The notes beneath the pieces are model-generated. The model did not search any database, had not been told where the DNA came from, and worked only from the letters and a program-made list of their open reading frames with translations. A DNA stretch of 64,000 nucleotides from Hyphomonadaceae bacterium (GTDB lineage: Bacteria; Pseudomonadota; Alphaproteobacteria; Caulobacterales; Aquidulcibacteraceae): positions 248,001 to 312,000 of the forward strand of contig JAEUMQ010000017.1 in NCBI GenBank assembly GCA_016791425.1, written 5' to 3'. Numbering within the stretch: the stretch's first letter is position 1; each line of letters begins with the position of its first letter. Of the stretch, positions 15,912-24,608 are shown in pieces. A program made the position numbers and the translations under genes.

Positions 15912-16817
15912 TCAGGCGAAGAGCGTGCCCTCGGTCACCTTCACGGCCTTGCCGCTGATGCGCGCGCCGCTGAGTTCGCCGCCCTTCATCTCGACTTCGA
16001 GGCCGATGAGCGAGGGCCGGCCCATCTCCGCGCCCTGCAGGATGGGCAGCTTCGTCCAGCCTTCGTCGAGCCCTTCGAACCGCGCCGCCACGCCTGCGAA
16101 CGCCGCCGCCGCGCTTCCCGTGGCGGGATCCTCCGCGATCCCGAGCGTTGGCGCGAACATCCGTGCGCGGAAGGCATGGGCCGCCGACGCCGGCGCCCGC
16201 GCATAGACATAAATTTCCGTCGCGCCGAGCGCTTCCGGCGTGGCCGCGGGCGTCGGCCAGGCGCGCGCCAGCGCATCGAGGCTCGCGACCGGGGCGAAAT
16301 GATAGACCACGCCGGCGGTGTAGATCGTGGGGATATGGCGGTCGAACCCGATCTCGGAGGGCTTCAGGCCCAGCGACGCGGCCATCGTCTCGTCGTTCGC
16401 ACCGAGCCCCGCCTCCTCCGCGAGCTTCGGCGCGTCGAACTCCGCGAAGCTCGCAATCCCGGGCTTCCCGCCCGGCTTCACCGCGCAGCGGACCGGGCCG
16501 ATCTTCTCCTCCAGGACGAGGATGAGGTCCTGCCGCGCCTCGCCATGCTTGGCCTCAGCCAGCGCGATCGCGCACCCGATCGTTGGATGCCCCGCGAACG
16601 GCAGCTCCTTGCCCGGCGTGAAGATGCGCACGTTCGCCGCGTGCCGCGGATCGACCGGCGCGCGCACGAACACCGTCTCGGAGAGGTTGAACTCGCGCGC
16701 GATCGTCTGCATGGCGGCGTCGGAAAGCCCGTCGGCGTCGAACACCACGGCGAGCGGGTTGCCCTCGAACTTCGTGTCGGTGAACACGTCATAGACGCAA
16801 TATTTGAGGTTCGGCAT
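15912..16817 (-). CDS. PhzF family isomerase/epimerase-like protein
   Basis: The protein has 301 residues. The catalytic Glu is in NLSETVF (about residue 46), and the second half carries the phosphate-loop motif EDPATGSAAAA. It shares the diaminopimelate-epimerase fold. Most genomic PhzF paralogues are not involved in phenazines and their substrates are unknown; no other phz genes occur here. ATG 16817 starts the typical first strand (CVYDVFTD). Confidence 0.88.
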   Translation of the reverse strand: MPNLKYCVYDVFTDTKFEGNPLAVVFDADGLSDAAMQTIAREFNLSETVFVRAPVDPRHAANVRIFTPGKELPFAGHPTIGCAIALAEAKHGEARQDLILVLEEKIGPVRCAVKPGGKPGIASFAEFDAPKLAEEAGLGANDETMAASLGLKPSEIGFDRHIPTIYTAGVVYHFAPVASLDALARAWPTPAATPEALGATEIYVYARAPASAAHAFRARMFAPTLGIAEDPATGSAAAAFAGVAARFEGLDEGWTKLPILQGAEMGRPSLIGLEVEMKGGELSGARISGKAVKVTEGTLFA

Positions 16818-16891
16818 CGCTTGCTCCGCGGGGCGCGCGACATACCGCGTTTCGGCCCGCCTGTCTAAGCGGCCGCACGAAGGCTCGTGAC

Positions 16892-17488
16892 CTAATCGGG
16901 CTGGCGCTGCAGCACGGTCCAGCACAGGAAGCCGATCGTCCCGAAATTCGCCGCCGCCAGCGCCCGCACCCAGAGCCCGCTATTGGTCTCATCCGCGGCC
17001 CCGAACAGACCGAAGATCGCAAGCACGATCGCGAAGCTGGCGATGAGCCCGAGCAGCACGATGACGCGCGCGCCGCCCGCGTCCTTGACGCCCCTGAGCG
17101 CCAGCACGCCGAAGAGCGGCGTCAGGAGCCCGGCGAAATAGAGGTTGAAGCCGTAATGCCGCGGATCGGGCAGGGGGAAGATTGCGCTCATCAGAAGCGC
17201 GAAGGAGAGAAGCGCGAGGGAGAGCCCGGTCATGAGGCTGACATAGGTTCCCGCGCCCGCGCGCCTGAACCCGAGGAAAAGCCCCAGCGCGGCGGCGAAG
17301 CCGCAGGCCGCCGCGATCCCGAGCCCCGCATTGAACAGCGACGCGAAGGGCGCCCCGTGAGCGCCGAGATCGCTCGGCGCCTGGGCGGTGTGGCTGTATC
17401 CGGTGTGCAGGCTCCCGACCCCGAAGAGGCTGACGAAATAGGCCAGCGGCATCGCCGCGCCGATGGCGAGCAGGCGCTTTGCCAGCAT
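16892..17488 (-). CDS. DUF998 family integral membrane protein
   Basis: The protein has 198 residues and six predicted membrane helices. The conserved segments SHTAQAPSDLGAHG and SAIFPLPDPRHYGF match the DUF998 pattern (YxHtxqxISeL ... FPlDp). Function is unknown. ATG 17488 has a strong GGAGG Shine-Dalgarno. It is divergent from the carbonic anhydrase gene, 57 bases apart. Confidence 0.8.
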   Translation of the reverse strand: MLAKRLLAIGAAMPLAYFVSLFGVGSLHTGYSHTAQAPSDLGAHGAPFASLFNAGLGIAAACGFAAALGLFLGFRRAGAGTYVSLMTGLSLALLSFALLMSAIFPLPDPRHYGFNLYFAGLLTPLFGVLALRGVKDAGGARVIVLLGLIASFAIVLAIFGLFGAADETNSGLWVRALAAANFGTIGFLCWTVLQRQPD

Positions 17489-17545
17489 GCGTTCCTCCCT
17501 CGCCGCCTGTTGTCGTGCGCGCCGACGCGGCTTATTTGGCCGATC

Positions 17546-18142
17546 ATGCTCGATCAATTGAAGGCCAACAACCGCGCCTGGGCGTCTCGCATGACGGACG
17601 CCGACCCGGACTTCTTCAAGCGCCTCGCCGGACAGCAGGCGCCGGAATATCTCTGGATCGGCTGCTCCGACAGCCGCGTGCCGGCCAATACGATCATCGG
17701 CCTGGATCCGGGCGAGGTGTTCGTGCACCGCAACGTGGCGAACCTCGCGCCGCCGCAGGACGCCAATTACCTCTCGGTCCTGCAATTCGCCGTCGACGTC
17801 CTTAAGGTGAAGCACATCCTGGTGGTGGGCCATTATGGATGCGGCGGCATCGCCGCGGCGGTCGATGGCCAGCGCCGCGGCCTCGTCGATCATTGGCTGC
17901 ACCCGATCCGCGAGGTGGAGCGCGAATGCCGGCTCGAGCTCGACGCGGTCGCTCCGCACGCCCGCCTCGATCGCCTTTGCGAGCTCAACGTCATGCGCCA
18001 GGTGCGCAACGTCGCCTCCGACGTGTTCGTCCAGGACGCCTGGGCGCGCGGCCAGGGATTGTCCGTACACGGCTGGGTCTATTCCCTCGCCAACGGCCTC
18101 GTCACCGACCTCGACGTGACGGTGAGCGCGCCAAATCCATGA
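17546..18142 (+). CDS. can: Beta-carbonic anhydrase
   Basis: The protein has 198 residues. The zinc ligands and dyad are all present: Cys40, Asp42 and Arg44 in CSDSR, and His96 and Cys99 in HYGCGG. It interconverts CO2 and bicarbonate in the cytoplasm. Length and the GLDPGEVFVHRNVANL segment match the E. coli Can/CynT type. ATG 17546 gives the usual 39-residue lead before CSDSR. Divergent from the DUF998 gene. Confidence 0.92.
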   Translation: MLDQLKANNRAWASRMTDADPDFFKRLAGQQAPEYLWIGCSDSRVPANTIIGLDPGEVFVHRNVANLAPPQDANYLSVLQFAVDVLKVKHILVVGHYGCGGIAAAVDGQRRGLVDHWLHPIREVERECRLELDAVAPHARLDRLCELNVMRQVRNVASDVFVQDAWARGQGLSVHGWVYSLANGLVTDLDVTVSAPNP

Positions 18143-18182
18143 GGGCGGCCGCGGCGATGTTCGGCCTCCGAGGAGATGTGCC

Positions 18183-18605
18183 TTGACCGAAACGCCAAGG
18201 GAACGCCCGCTTCCGGCCGCCACCAAGCTGCTGGGTTGGCGGCTGATCGAAGCCAAGCCCGACGAGGGCTGGATCAGGGTCGCCTTCGAAGCCAAGCCCG
18301 AATTCTGCAATCCCACCGGCGCGGTGCAGGGCGGCTTCCTCGCCGCCATGCTCGACGATGCGATGGGCGCGGCCGTCTTCATGCGCGCCCGCGCCTATCC
18401 AGTGACCATCGACCTGCATGTCCAATATCTGGGCTCTGCGCGCCCCGGCGAGCTCATCGCCGAAGGCCGCTGCATTCAAGTGGGCAAGACCATAGCCTTC
18501 ATCGAGGGTTCGCTCGTTGACCCGGAGGGCAAGTTGATTGCGCGCGCGACGGCTTCCGGTCGTCTTGTGTCCCCGGAGAAGGTGGCGGCGCGCCGAAGCG
18601 AATGA
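18183..18605 (+). CDS. PaaI family thioesterase (hotdog fold)
   Basis: The protein has 140 residues. The hotdog core is visible: NPTGAVQGGFLAAMLDDAMG (substrate helix with the family G-G-x-x-x-x-x-x-D pattern), then VTIDLHVQYLGSARPG. Members hydrolyse acyl- or aryl-CoA thioesters. The start is TTG 18183 with AGGAGA upstream. The downstream DUF1428 gene begins 12 bases after the stop, so they are likely cotranscribed. Confidence 0.87.
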   Translation: MTETPRERPLPAATKLLGWRLIEAKPDEGWIRVAFEAKPEFCNPTGAVQGGFLAAMLDDAMGAAVFMRARAYPVTIDLHVQYLGSARPGELIAEGRCIQVGKTIAFIEGSLVDPEGKLIARATASGRLVSPEKVAARRSE

Positions 18606-18617
18606 AGGAGTAGGCGC

Positions 18618-18968
18618 ATGTATGTTGATGGCTTCGTGGTCGCGGTCCCCAAGGCGAGGCTCGAGGACTACAAGAAGCTCGCGCGCCTCGCGGGAACGGT
18701 CTGGAAGGACCACGGCGCCCTTTCTTACGTCGAGTGCCGCGCCGACGACGCGCCTTACGGCGAGCTCACGTCCTTCCCGCGCGCCGTCATGGCCAAGGAC
18801 GACGAGATCGTCGTCTTCGCCTGGATCACTTACGCGAGCCGCGCCGAGCGCGACGAGGTGAACGCCAAGGTCATGGCCGATCCGCGCATGCAGCACGATC
18901 CGGCCGATACCCCGTTCGACGCCAAGCGCATGATCTTCGGCGGCTTCGAAGCGATGATGCAGTTCTGA
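18618..18968 (+). CDS. DUF1428 family protein (dimeric alpha-beta barrel)
   Basis: The protein has 116 residues. It matches the YbaA/DUF1428 pattern throughout: MYVDGFVVAVPK at the start, WKDHGAL, DEIVVFAWI-x-Y-x-SRAERDEVN, and KRMIFGGF at the C-terminus. These are small ferredoxin-like-fold cytoplasmic proteins of unknown function. It follows a thioesterase gene and has its own AAGGAG Shine-Dalgarno sequence. Confidence 0.9.
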   Translation: MYVDGFVVAVPKARLEDYKKLARLAGTVWKDHGALSYVECRADDAPYGELTSFPRAVMAKDDEIVVFAWITYASRAERDEVNAKVMADPRMQHDPADTPFDAKRMIFGGFEAMMQF

Positions 18969-19024
18969 GACCTCGGACCGGCGATCTTGCAACGGGCGTG
19001 GGTCTGCGCGCACTGTGCGCCGGC

Positions 19025-19645
19025 ATGACCAACGTCGAGATGAGGCGAGCGGACGGGAACCGCCGGGGCGTGGCGCTCATCGCCCTTGCTGTCCTTTCCG
19101 CCTCCGTCATCTGGTGGCTCATTGCGCTGCCAGTGCTCGGTGGACAGAAGGCGGCCGCGCACGCGCGCCACTATCCGCACGTCTACGCGCACGCCCTCGG
19201 CGGCACCGGCATGCTTTTTCTTGGCGCGGCCGCGCTTTACGTCGGTCTCACGCGCCGATTCTTCCGCTGGCATCGATGGATCGGCGGCCTTTATCTCGGG
19301 CTCGGCGCCCTTGGCGCCGGCATGGGCCTAGCGCTCTCAATCATGAGCCCGCATCCGCTGCCAGGCGTTGGCGTCGCGACCGGCGTGCTCGCGCTCGCCT
19401 GGCTTGCGGTCGCCGCAATGGCTTGGCGCGCCGCGCACAACAAGCGCTTCGACTCGCATCGCGAATGGATGGTGCGTTCCTACGTCCTCACCTGGACGTT
19501 CGTTTTCTGTCGCATGGTGATGCAGATGCCGGCGGCCATCGCGGCGTCGCCGGACGTGATCGTCGCGATCATCTGGGCGTCGTGGATCACGCCGCTCCTC
19601 GGGTGTGAGATCGCGCTGCAATGGCGCGCCGGCGCGCGCGTTTGA
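19025..19645 (+). CDS. DUF2306 family membrane protein
   Basis: The protein has 206 residues with about six membrane helices. Conserved histidine/arginine segments RRFFRWHRWIGGLYLG and HREWMVRSYVLTWTFVFCR match DUF2306-type proteins, whose conserved His residues suggest heme or metal binding in the membrane. Function is unknown. Start could be ATG 19025 or 19040. A 15-base gap separates it from the SDR gene. Confidence 0.78.
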   Translation: MTNVEMRRADGNRRGVALIALAVLSASVIWWLIALPVLGGQKAAAHARHYPHVYAHALGGTGMLFLGAAALYVGLTRRFFRWHRWIGGLYLGLGALGAGMGLALSIMSPHPLPGVGVATGVLALAWLAVAAMAWRAAHNKRFDSHREWMVRSYVLTWTFVFCRMVMQMPAAIAASPDVIVAIIWASWITPLLGCEIALQWRAGARV

Positions 19646-19660
19646 TTTTTGGAGGGCCGA

Positions 19661-20455
19661 ATGGCGAAGCGCGGAGAAGGACAGACGGCGCTGGTGACCG
19701 GCGCATCCGCAGGCATCGGCGTCGATCTTGCCGAGTGCTTCGCGAGGGACGGCTACGACCTTATCCTCACGGCGCGCTCCGAAGGCGCTTTGAAGGAGGT
19801 CGCCGAGCGTCTTGCGCGCGCGCATGGCGTGAAGGCGACGCCCATCGCGCTCGACCTCGGCGCCGAGGGCGCCGGTTCCCGCCTCGCGGCGGATATTCGC
19901 GGCCGCGGCCTCTCGGTCGATGTCGTCGTCAACAATGCCGGCTACGGCCATGCCGGCGCGCTCACCTCATCCGATCTCGCCACCCAGGTCGGCATGGTTG
20001 ATCTCAACGTCCGTGCGCTGACCGAGCTCACCTATCTCTTCTGGGACGACATGCTGAAGAAGGGCAGGGGCGGCGTGCTGAACGTCGCCTCCACGGCCGC
20101 TTTTCAGCCCGGGCCGCTGATGGCGGTCTATTATGCGTCGAAGGCCTATGTGCTCTCGTTCTCCGAGGCGCTTTGGGAGGAGGCGCGCGGAACCGGCGTA
20201 CATGTGAGCTGCCTCTGTCCTGGCCCGACCGCGAGCAAGTTCCGCGAGCGCGCCGGCACCGGCCGCACCCGCCTCGCCCAGCGCATGAAGGTCATGGGCT
20301 CGGCCCCCGTCGCGCGCGCCGGCTACCGCGCTTTCCAGCAGAACCGCCGCGTGATCGTCACCGGCGCGGCGAACGCATTCCAGGCCGGATTGGTGAAATA
20401 CCTCCCGCGCGAGACGCTTCTCCGCCTCGTCCGCAAGGTCCAGTCGCCCACCTAG
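19661..20455 (+). CDS. Short-chain dehydrogenase/reductase
   Basis: The protein has 264 residues in a Rossmann fold. The cofactor motif TGASAGIG is at about residues 15-22, NNAG at about 90, and the catalytic YxxxK reads YYASK (about 153-157). The dinucleotide motif suggests NADP(H) preference, as in the YqjQ/DltE-like group that acts on lipid or unknown alcohol/ketone substrates. ATG 19661 has GGAGGG eight bases upstream. It follows the DUF2306 gene on the same strand. Confidence 0.9.
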   Translation: MAKRGEGQTALVTGASAGIGVDLAECFARDGYDLILTARSEGALKEVAERLARAHGVKATPIALDLGAEGAGSRLAADIRGRGLSVDVVVNNAGYGHAGALTSSDLATQVGMVDLNVRALTELTYLFWDDMLKKGRGGVLNVASTAAFQPGPLMAVYYASKAYVLSFSEALWEEARGTGVHVSCLCPGPTASKFRERAGTGRTRLAQRMKVMGSAPVARAGYRAFQQNRRVIVTGAANAFQAGLVKYLPRETLLRLVRKVQSPT

Positions 20456-20489
20456 GTTCTGATAAGTTGGTGAGGATCGCCCAAGTTAC

Positions 20490-21080
20490 CTATGCCGGTT
20501 CGCGGAAAATCGGCTTGGAGCGCCACCTGTCGCAGAGCTTTCTTTGTTCCGCGACACTAGGCGCATTGTTTATGACGTCGTCAGCGAGCTGCGTCACCGC
20601 GCGGCTCGGCGGGGCGCCGCGCACGGATTTCTCGCGCATCTCGCGCAGGGTCGGGATGGCGTCGTCTCCGAGGCATAAAAGGGCGATGTTGGCGATGGTT
20701 TGCTCGGCGTTCACGCCTTCCTCCGCGATGACGCGTAGGGCCAGCATGTGCCGCTCGTCGGAGGGATCAGTGGTGCGGGCCAGCGCCACGGCGCGATAGA
20801 CAAGCTCCTCCATATCGATCGCGCCGCCGGGCGTAGCCGCGAAAATGTCGCGGTGGCCTGCCGGCGGCCCGAGCCAGGCGAGGGCTCTCAGTGCCGAAAT
20901 TCTCCGATCTCGCTGCGGAGACTTCAACTCCGCCTGCCAGTACCCGGCGCGCTTGCCTTCGTATATGCCGAAACTGCTCGTCAGATCAGCCCGCGTTTCA
21001 TGCGAGAACGCGAGAACGCCGACAGCGCCTATCACGAGCACCCCAGCGATGGCTGCGGCGACCAAGCCAACCTTGCGCAT
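20490..21080 (-). CDS. Hypothetical membrane-anchored protein
   Basis: The protein has 196 residues. One N-terminal hydrophobic helix (about 4-24) acts as a signal anchor or uncleaved signal peptide. The rest is helical and resembles HEAT-like pairs (YWQAELKSPQRDRRISALRALAWLG), with one Cys pair (LLCLG and KLCDRW). No family is recognised. ATG 21080 has GGAGGGAAGG upstream. It converges on the SDR gene and is divergent from the gamma-glutamyltransferase. Confidence 0.7.
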   Translation of the reverse strand: MRKVGLVAAAIAGVLVIGAVGVLAFSHETRADLTSSFGIYEGKRAGYWQAELKSPQRDRRISALRALAWLGPPAGHRDIFAATPGGAIDMEELVYRAVALARTTDPSDERHMLALRVIAEEGVNAEQTIANIALLCLGDDAIPTLREMREKSVRGAPPSRAVTQLADDVINNAPSVAEQRKLCDRWRSKPIFREPA

Positions 21081-21201
21081 CCTTCCCTCCCCGGTTGCAT
21101 AGACATTCTGCGCAATTGGGGCGTCCCGCAAGGTTCATCCGGCTGCATCGCTTTCATCGCGAGCCGCTTCCTGCTTTCTTGGGCGCGATGGGAGGACGGC
21201 G

Positions 21202-22992
21202 ATGCGGCTTGGCTTTGCGGCGGCGCTCTGTGCGGGCGCGCTGATGCTGTTCAACGATAGCTTCGCCCAGGAGCGCGCCCCGCCCGATCTCGCCTTCGGC
21301 CGCGGCGAGCGCGTGGCCGGCCAGTCCTTCGCCTCCCGTTCGCCGGTGATCGCTCCGCGCGGGGCAGCCGCCACCGCCCATCCGTTGGCGACGCGCGTCG
21401 CGGTGGACGTCCTCAAGGCCGGCGGCAGCGCGGTCGATGCGGCGATTGCGGCGAACGCGATGCTCGGCCTGGTGGAGCCCACCGCCAACGGCATCGGCGG
21501 CGACCTTTACGCCATCGTCTGGGATCCGCGCACGAACCGCCTCTACGGCTACAACGGCTCGGGACGCAGCCCGCGCGGCCTCTCGCTCGCCGAGCTCCGC
21601 CGCGTCGCCCGCGCCCGCGGCTCAGGCGATCACATTCCCTCCTATGGCGCAGCGCCCGTTTCGGTTCCCGGCGCCGTGGACGGTTGGTTCGCGCTGCACG
21701 AGCGCTTCGGCCGCAAGCCGATGGCCGAGCTCTTGGCCCCCGCGATCCAGTACGCGCGCGACGGCGCGCCGATCCCGCAAACCATCGCGATGTATTGGGA
21801 GGCCAACAGACGCCGCCTGGAGGCCGAGTTCGCCGCCGGCCGCCTCGAGGAAATCGAGAACGCCCGCAACACCTATTGGCGCACGACGCCCGACGGCGCC
21901 GCAGGCCGCATGCCCGACGGCCATTCGCTCTTCGTGAACGCCGATCTCGCCCGCACGCTGGAGCTGCTCGGTCGTGACGGCCGCGACGCTTATTACAAGG
22001 GCGAGATCGCCCGCACCATCGACGCCTACATGAAGCGCATCGGCGGCTGGTTGCGCTACGAGGATCTCGCCGCTCATCGTGGCAATTGGATCGATCCCGT
22101 CTGCGCGCGCTATCGCGACGTGCAGGTCTGCGAGCTTCCGCCAAATACACAAGGCGTGGTCGCGCTGCAGACGCTGCGCATCCTCGAAGGCTTCGATCTG
22201 AAGAGCATGGGCTTGCTTTCCGCGGACTCCCTGCATGCGCAGATCGAAGCGACTCGCCTCGCCTTCGCCGACCGCGCGCGCTTCTATTCCGGCCCCAACG
22301 AGAATCGCTTCAACGCCGAGCGCGCGCTGAGCGACGCCTACACCAACCAGCGCCGCGCCATGATCCGCATGGATCGCGCGATGCCGCCCCCAGGCCCCGG
22401 GGTGAACCTAGACAGCGACACGACCTATCTCACCACCGCCGATGCCGACGGCATGATGGTCTCGCTCATCCAGTCGAACTATCGCGGCATGGGCTCGGGC
22501 CTCGTGCCCGATCATCTTGGCTTCATGCTGCAGAACCGCGGCGAGCTCTTTGCGCTGAAGCGCGGCCATCCAAACCTCTATGCGCCCGGCGCGCGGCCGT
22601 TCCACACCATCATTCCCGCCTTCGCGCTGAAGGACGGTAAGCCCTGGCTTTCCTTCGGCCTCATGGGCGGCGACATGCAGCCGCAAGGCCACGTCCAGAT
22701 CATCGTCAATCTGGTCGATTACGGCCTTGACCTGCAGGCCGCCGGCGACGCCGCCCGCTACCGCCATTACGGCTCGGCCGAGCCGACCGGCGAGACCCCC
22801 GACGGCGTCGGCTATGTGACGATGGAGGCGGGCGTGCCCCAGGCCGTCCGTGACGAGCTCACCCGCCGCGGCCATCGCCTCCGCCCCGGCGACGGCTCCT
22901 TCGGCGGCTACCAGGCGATCATGCGCAATCCCGACGGCGTCTACGAAGCCGCCACCGAGATGCGCAAGGACGGCGCGGCCGACGGCTACTGA
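21202..22992 (+). CDS. ggt: Gamma-glutamyltransferase family protein (periplasmic)
   Basis: The protein has 596 residues with a signal peptide (about 1-23, ending SFAQ). The family start AATAHPLATRVAVDVLKAGGSAVDAAIAA and GIGGDLYAIVWD are seen. The autocleavage/nucleophile threonine is in the D-T-T-Y segment at about residues 406-409, and the GG motif of the small subunit appears as LMGGDMQPQGHVQ. It is made as a proenzyme that cuts itself into two subunits and works on gamma-glutamyl compounds such as glutathione. It belongs to the broader GGT-like group (the site reads TTY rather than TTHYS), so cephalosporin acylase-like substrates are possible. Confidence 0.87.
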   Translation: MRLGFAAALCAGALMLFNDSFAQERAPPDLAFGRGERVAGQSFASRSPVIAPRGAAATAHPLATRVAVDVLKAGGSAVDAAIAANAMLGLVEPTANGIGGDLYAIVWDPRTNRLYGYNGSGRSPRGLSLAELRRVARARGSGDHIPSYGAAPVSVPGAVDGWFALHERFGRKPMAELLAPAIQYARDGAPIPQTIAMYWEANRRRLEAEFAAGRLEEIENARNTYWRTTPDGAAGRMPDGHSLFVNADLARTLELLGRDGRDAYYKGEIARTIDAYMKRIGGWLRYEDLAAHRGNWIDPVCARYRDVQVCELPPNTQGVVALQTLRILEGFDLKSMGLLSADSLHAQIEATRLAFADRARFYSGPNENRFNAERALSDAYTNQRRAMIRMDRAMPPPGPGVNLDSDTTYLTTADADGMMVSLIQSNYRGMGSGLVPDHLGFMLQNRGELFALKRGHPNLYAPGARPFHTIIPAFALKDGKPWLSFGLMGGDMQPQGHVQIIVNLVDYGLDLQAAGDAARYRHYGSAEPTGETPDGVGYVTMEAGVPQAVRDELTRRGHRLRPGDGSFGGYQAIMRNPDGVYEAATEMRKDGAADGY

Positions 22993-23065
22993 CGCGCCGT
23001 TTTCCACAGGGCCCGGCTGACAGCGCGTTCACATCCTCGCCGCGATTGCGGCATAGGACCGGTCC

Positions 23066-23467
23066 ATGCCGATCCGTTCCCTGGCGATGGCGATTGCTTT
23101 GGCGGGGCTCGCCTGGCCCGGCCCGGCTGCGGCGCAGCGTGTGGCCAGCTACGACGAGCAGCTCTCCGAGCTTGGCCGCGTCCTCGGCGGCGCCCACTAC
23201 CTGCGCATCCTTTGCACCGGCCGCACTGACCAGCGTTGGCGCGACTTCATGCGCGAGGTGATGTCCCGCGAGCAGGCGCGCTCGAGCCTGCTGTCGGCCG
23301 CCTTCAACGAGGGCTTCCGCCGTGAGGAGAGCCGCTTTTCCGTGTGCGGACGCGATTCCCAGCAGATGGAGGCCGAGCTGCGCGCCCAGGGCCTTCGCCT
23401 GGCCGGCGCACTTGCGGCGCGCAATTCCGGCGGCGCCCCGGCCGAGGGCGCGGAGGATGAGGATTGA
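23066..23467 (+). CDS. TIGR02301 family exported protein
   Basis: The protein has 133 residues with a signal peptide (about 1-23, ending AAAQ). It matches the alphaproteobacterial TIGR02301 pattern: LGRVLGGAHYLRILC, WRDFMREVM, AAFNEGFRREESRFSVC. The two conserved cysteines probably form a disulfide in the periplasm. Function is unknown. Its stop overlaps the TTG start of the next small gene. Confidence 0.88.
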   Translation: MPIRSLAMAIALAGLAWPGPAAAQRVASYDEQLSELGRVLGGAHYLRILCTGRTDQRWRDFMREVMSREQARSSLLSAAFNEGFRREESRFSVCGRDSQQMEAELRAQGLRLAGALAARNSGGAPAEGAEDED

Positions 23468-23709
23468 GCGAGGCCGCCGAAGCTCCCCTGGACGAGGCCC
23501 AGCGCGTGGCCGCCCTCGACGCCATCCTCGACGCCTGGGAGCGCGGTCTGTCCGAGGGCATCCAGTCGGAGATGCTGGCCGCCGCCGCGATCTACGCCGC
23601 CCTCGCCGACATGGTTGAGACCTATGGTGTCGAGCAGGTCGCCGACATGTGCGCCGAGCTGCCCACCCGCATCCTCGCCGGCGAGTTCTCCTTGCGTCCC
23701 GACGCCTGA
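23464..23709 (+). CDS. Small acidic helical protein, unknown
   Basis: The protein has 81 residues, is predicted all-helical and acidic, with no signal peptide or membrane helix. The start is TTG 23464, which overlaps the preceding TGA by 4 bases, so expression is coupled to the TIGR02301 gene. No family is recognised. Confidence 0.65.
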   Translation: MSEAAEAPLDEAQRVAALDAILDAWERGLSEGIQSEMLAAAAIYAALADMVETYGVEQVADMCAELPTRILAGEFSLRPDA

Positions 23710-23767
23710 CATGCATCCAGACGGGGAGGGAGTTTCATCCCTGTTGTGAACGGGTTGGGAGTTCTCG

Positions 23768-24298
23768 ATGCGCGTCTCGCTTGCCGCCCTCATGGCCGTT
23801 TTCGCGCTGGCGGCTTGCCAGCCCGGCTCGATCGGCGCCGACAAGACCGGCGCCGCCGCCGCCGGCGGCTACACCCTCGAGGTCTTCGCCCACGAAGGCG
23901 ACCAGATCTATGTCGTATCCCGCCAGGACGGGAAGGAGACCGCCGCCCGCGTCAGCGACGGCCGATCGGTCATCCTGGCGGCGAGCGAGGCCCACGGCCT
24001 GATCGCCCAGCGTCCGCTTGACGCCCCGGCCAACCCCGATGTCACGGTCCGCGCCCCCGGCTTTGCGCTGTCGATCGCCGATGACGATTCCATGGGCCGC
24101 GACAACGCCCGGATCGAGTTCACCGTCGGCGGCAAAAGCGTGCTGATCGACGCTGCCGAGGCCGGCGACCGCCGCCGCGCCCTGGTGCGCATCACCGGCG
24201 CCGACGCCGCCGCCGCGCGCAACTTCATCGAGGAAGCGCGCGACCTCTCCGAGGCCACCAAGGCCGACATGCTCCGCGCCCTCGGGCTGAAGTCCTAG
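23768..24298 (+). CDS. Hypothetical lipoprotein
   Basis: The protein has 176 residues. A lipoprotein signal ends in ALAAC (Cys17), a good lipobox. The mature part alternates strands and Ala-rich helices and shows no recognised domain. ATG 23768 has GGGAG upstream. Stand-alone gene between a TIGR02301 pair and a toxin-antitoxin module. Confidence 0.75.
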   Translation: MRVSLAALMAVFALAACQPGSIGADKTGAAAAGGYTLEVFAHEGDQIYVVSRQDGKETAARVSDGRSVILAASEAHGLIAQRPLDAPANPDVTVRAPGFALSIADDDSMGRDNARIEFTVGGKSVLIDAAEAGDRRRALVRITGADAAAARNFIEEARDLSEATKADMLRALGLKS

Positions 24299-24315
24299 TC
24301 CGCCGTAGCCCAACC

Positions 24316-24361
24316 TTGACAAGCGATTCGATGTAGACTAAGTTTAATAAACTAAGTCTAC
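24316..24361 (+). promoter_or_regulatory. Antitoxin promoter with overlapping palindromic operator
   Basis: A consensus -35 TTGACA sits at 24316-24321, and a -10-like TAAGTT at 24339-24344 follows after 17 bases. A near-perfect inverted repeat overlaps and follows the -10: arms 24333-24345 and 24349-24361 match at 12 of 13 positions around a 3-base centre. The palindrome ends one base before the antitoxin ATG at 24363. This fits autorepression by the Phd-type antitoxin. There is no room for a Shine-Dalgarno sequence, so the mRNA may be leaderless or nearly so. Confidence 0.7.
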
Positions 24362-24362
24362 T

Positions 24363-24608
24363 ATGAAGACCTACAACATCCACGAGGCCAAGACTCACCT
24401 GTCCCGCCTGATCGATCAGGCTTCGAAGGGCGAGCCGTTCATCATTGCCAAGGCGGGTAAGCCCCTGGTCCAGGTCACGCCGATCGATGCTCCGCCCAAG
24501 AGCAAGTCGCGGATCGGCTTCCTCGAGGGGAAGTTCAGTGTGCCCGACGATTTCGACACGATGCACCAGGAGGAGATCATTCGCCTGTTCGAAGGCGAAG
24601 AGGATTGA
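24363..24608 (+). CDS. Type II antitoxin, Phd/YefM family
   Basis: The protein has 81 residues. The N-terminal Phd fold is clear: YNIHEAKTHLSRLIDQASKGEPFIIAKAGKPLVQVTP. The C-terminal tail, rich in Phe and acidic residues (DDFDTMHQEEIIRLFEGEED), is the typical toxin-wrapping segment. It overlaps the PIN toxin start by 4 bases. It would neutralise that toxin and repress its own promoter through the palindrome just upstream. Confidence 0.92.
   Translation: MKTYNIHEAKTHLSRLIDQASKGEPFIIAKAGKPLVQVTPIDAPPKSKSRIGFLEGKFSVPDDFDTMHQEEIIRLFEGEED

Noticed and set aside
15912-16817. Phenazine biosynthesis
   Set aside because: PhzF-fold paralogues are common and no other phz gene is present.
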